From JACVRX01 sp035697245 (GTDB lineage Bacteria > Actinomycetota > Actinomycetes > Jiangellales > Jiangellaceae), in the NCBI GenBank assembly GCA_035697245.1, contig DASSDH010000162.1:1-32011 (forward strand): a stretch of DNA of 32,011 nucleotides. Reading direction: 5' to 3'. Positions 31,873 to 32,011 of the stretch are shown here, piece after piece; within the stretch, counting starts at the first letter, position 1, and each line of letters opens with the position of its first letter. A program made the translations under genes and the position numbers. A model generated the notes under the pieces. That model saw only the letters and a program-made list of their open reading frames with translations, was not told the DNA's origin and searched no databases.

Positions 31873-32011
31873 ATGACGGACGACCTGAACGAGTGGGACA
31901 AACGAATCGCGGCGGCCCATGGTGGGCTCTCCCCGCGCGACAATCTCGACCGGCTGAAGCGACAGATTGCCGCAGCGATCGCTATAGCCGATCTCAACGG
32001 CGAGGACATAT
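31873..32011 (+). CDS. Unrecognised protein, N-terminal part (runs off the window)
   Basis: ATG at 31873, with GGAGAG a few bases upstream and a strong promoter before it. The visible 46 residues begin MTDDLNEWDKRIAAAHGG and look helical and charged (DNLDRLKRQIAAAIAIADL). I do not recognise a family. It starts about 160 bases past the tRNA fragment and points into the region I expect to belong to an integrated element, so it may be an element gene. Only the start is available, so nothing further can be said about its role. Confidence 0.65.
   Translation, partial: MTDDLNEWDKRIAAAHGGLSPRDNLDRLKRQIAAAIAIADLNGEDI

Noticed and set aside
31365..32009. 214-residue minus-strand frame at the right edge
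   Set aside because: It is antisense to the promoter and start of the last gene, and reads through the repeats; likely chance openness.
1..32011. CRISPR arrays, transposases and rRNA genes
   Set aside because: I looked for regular short repeats, transposase motifs and rRNA-like sequence and found none. No complete tRNA gene is seen either.

Overview
The window comes from a high-GC actinobacterium. The evidence is the strong GC bias, the many GTG and TTG starts, the 4-base ATGA/GTGA stop-start overlaps, and a gene order that I recognise as the conserved actinobacterial block running from aspS to thrS (Rv2572c to Rv2614c in Mycobacterium tuberculosis). Genes for phosphatidylinositol mannoside synthesis (pgsA, acyltransferase, pimA) and a bifunctional Rel with a TTG start fit this. 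I cannot assign a genus from sequence alone.

Bases 1-27131 are core genome. On the minus strand lie aspS, a LexA-boxed radical SAM gene carrying a mini-intein, hisS and a metallo-beta-lactamase-fold hydrolase. A plus-strand pair follows: a membrane-anchored cyclophilin and a DUF349 protein, coupled by a 4-base overlap. A long minus-strand run then covers rel, apt, secF-secD-yajC, ruvB-ruvA-ruvC (with a second LexA box before ruvC), yebC, pdxT-pdxS, a LemA-like membrane protein, pimA, a PIM acyltransferase and pgsA. A plus-strand EF-G-like GTPase meets a minus-strand HIT hydrolase-thrS pair tail to tail. The themes are translation (aspS, hisS, thrS, EF-G-like), stringent response and purine salvage (rel, apt), Sec export (secDF-yajC), recombination repair (ruvABC, SOS controlled), vitamin B6 synthesis (pdxST) and envelope lipid synthesis (pgsA to pimA).

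Bases 27132-31285 are less conserved. A three-gene plus-strand operon encodes a small Tat-leader protein, a leaderless DUF4331 protein with calcium-loop and CxxC features, and a 101-residue protein. My leading hypothesis for an undescribed system is that the Tat-leader protein carries the DUF4331 protein across the membrane, as MelC1 does for tyrosinase in Streptomyces. A strong bidirectional hairpin ends this operon. Beyond it lie a secreted protein, a lipoprotein (both minus strand) and a 63-residue single-span membrane protein (plus strand).

Bases 31286-32011 look like one end of an integrated element. A 23-base fragment matches the CCA end of a tRNA-Val-type gene, from the T-loop onward, without the rest of the tRNA. 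It lies between two inverted copies of a 22-base repeat. Next comes a good sigma-70-type promoter with operator-like repeats, then the start of an unrecognised gene cut by the window edge. All calls are by reading alone; no database search was run.
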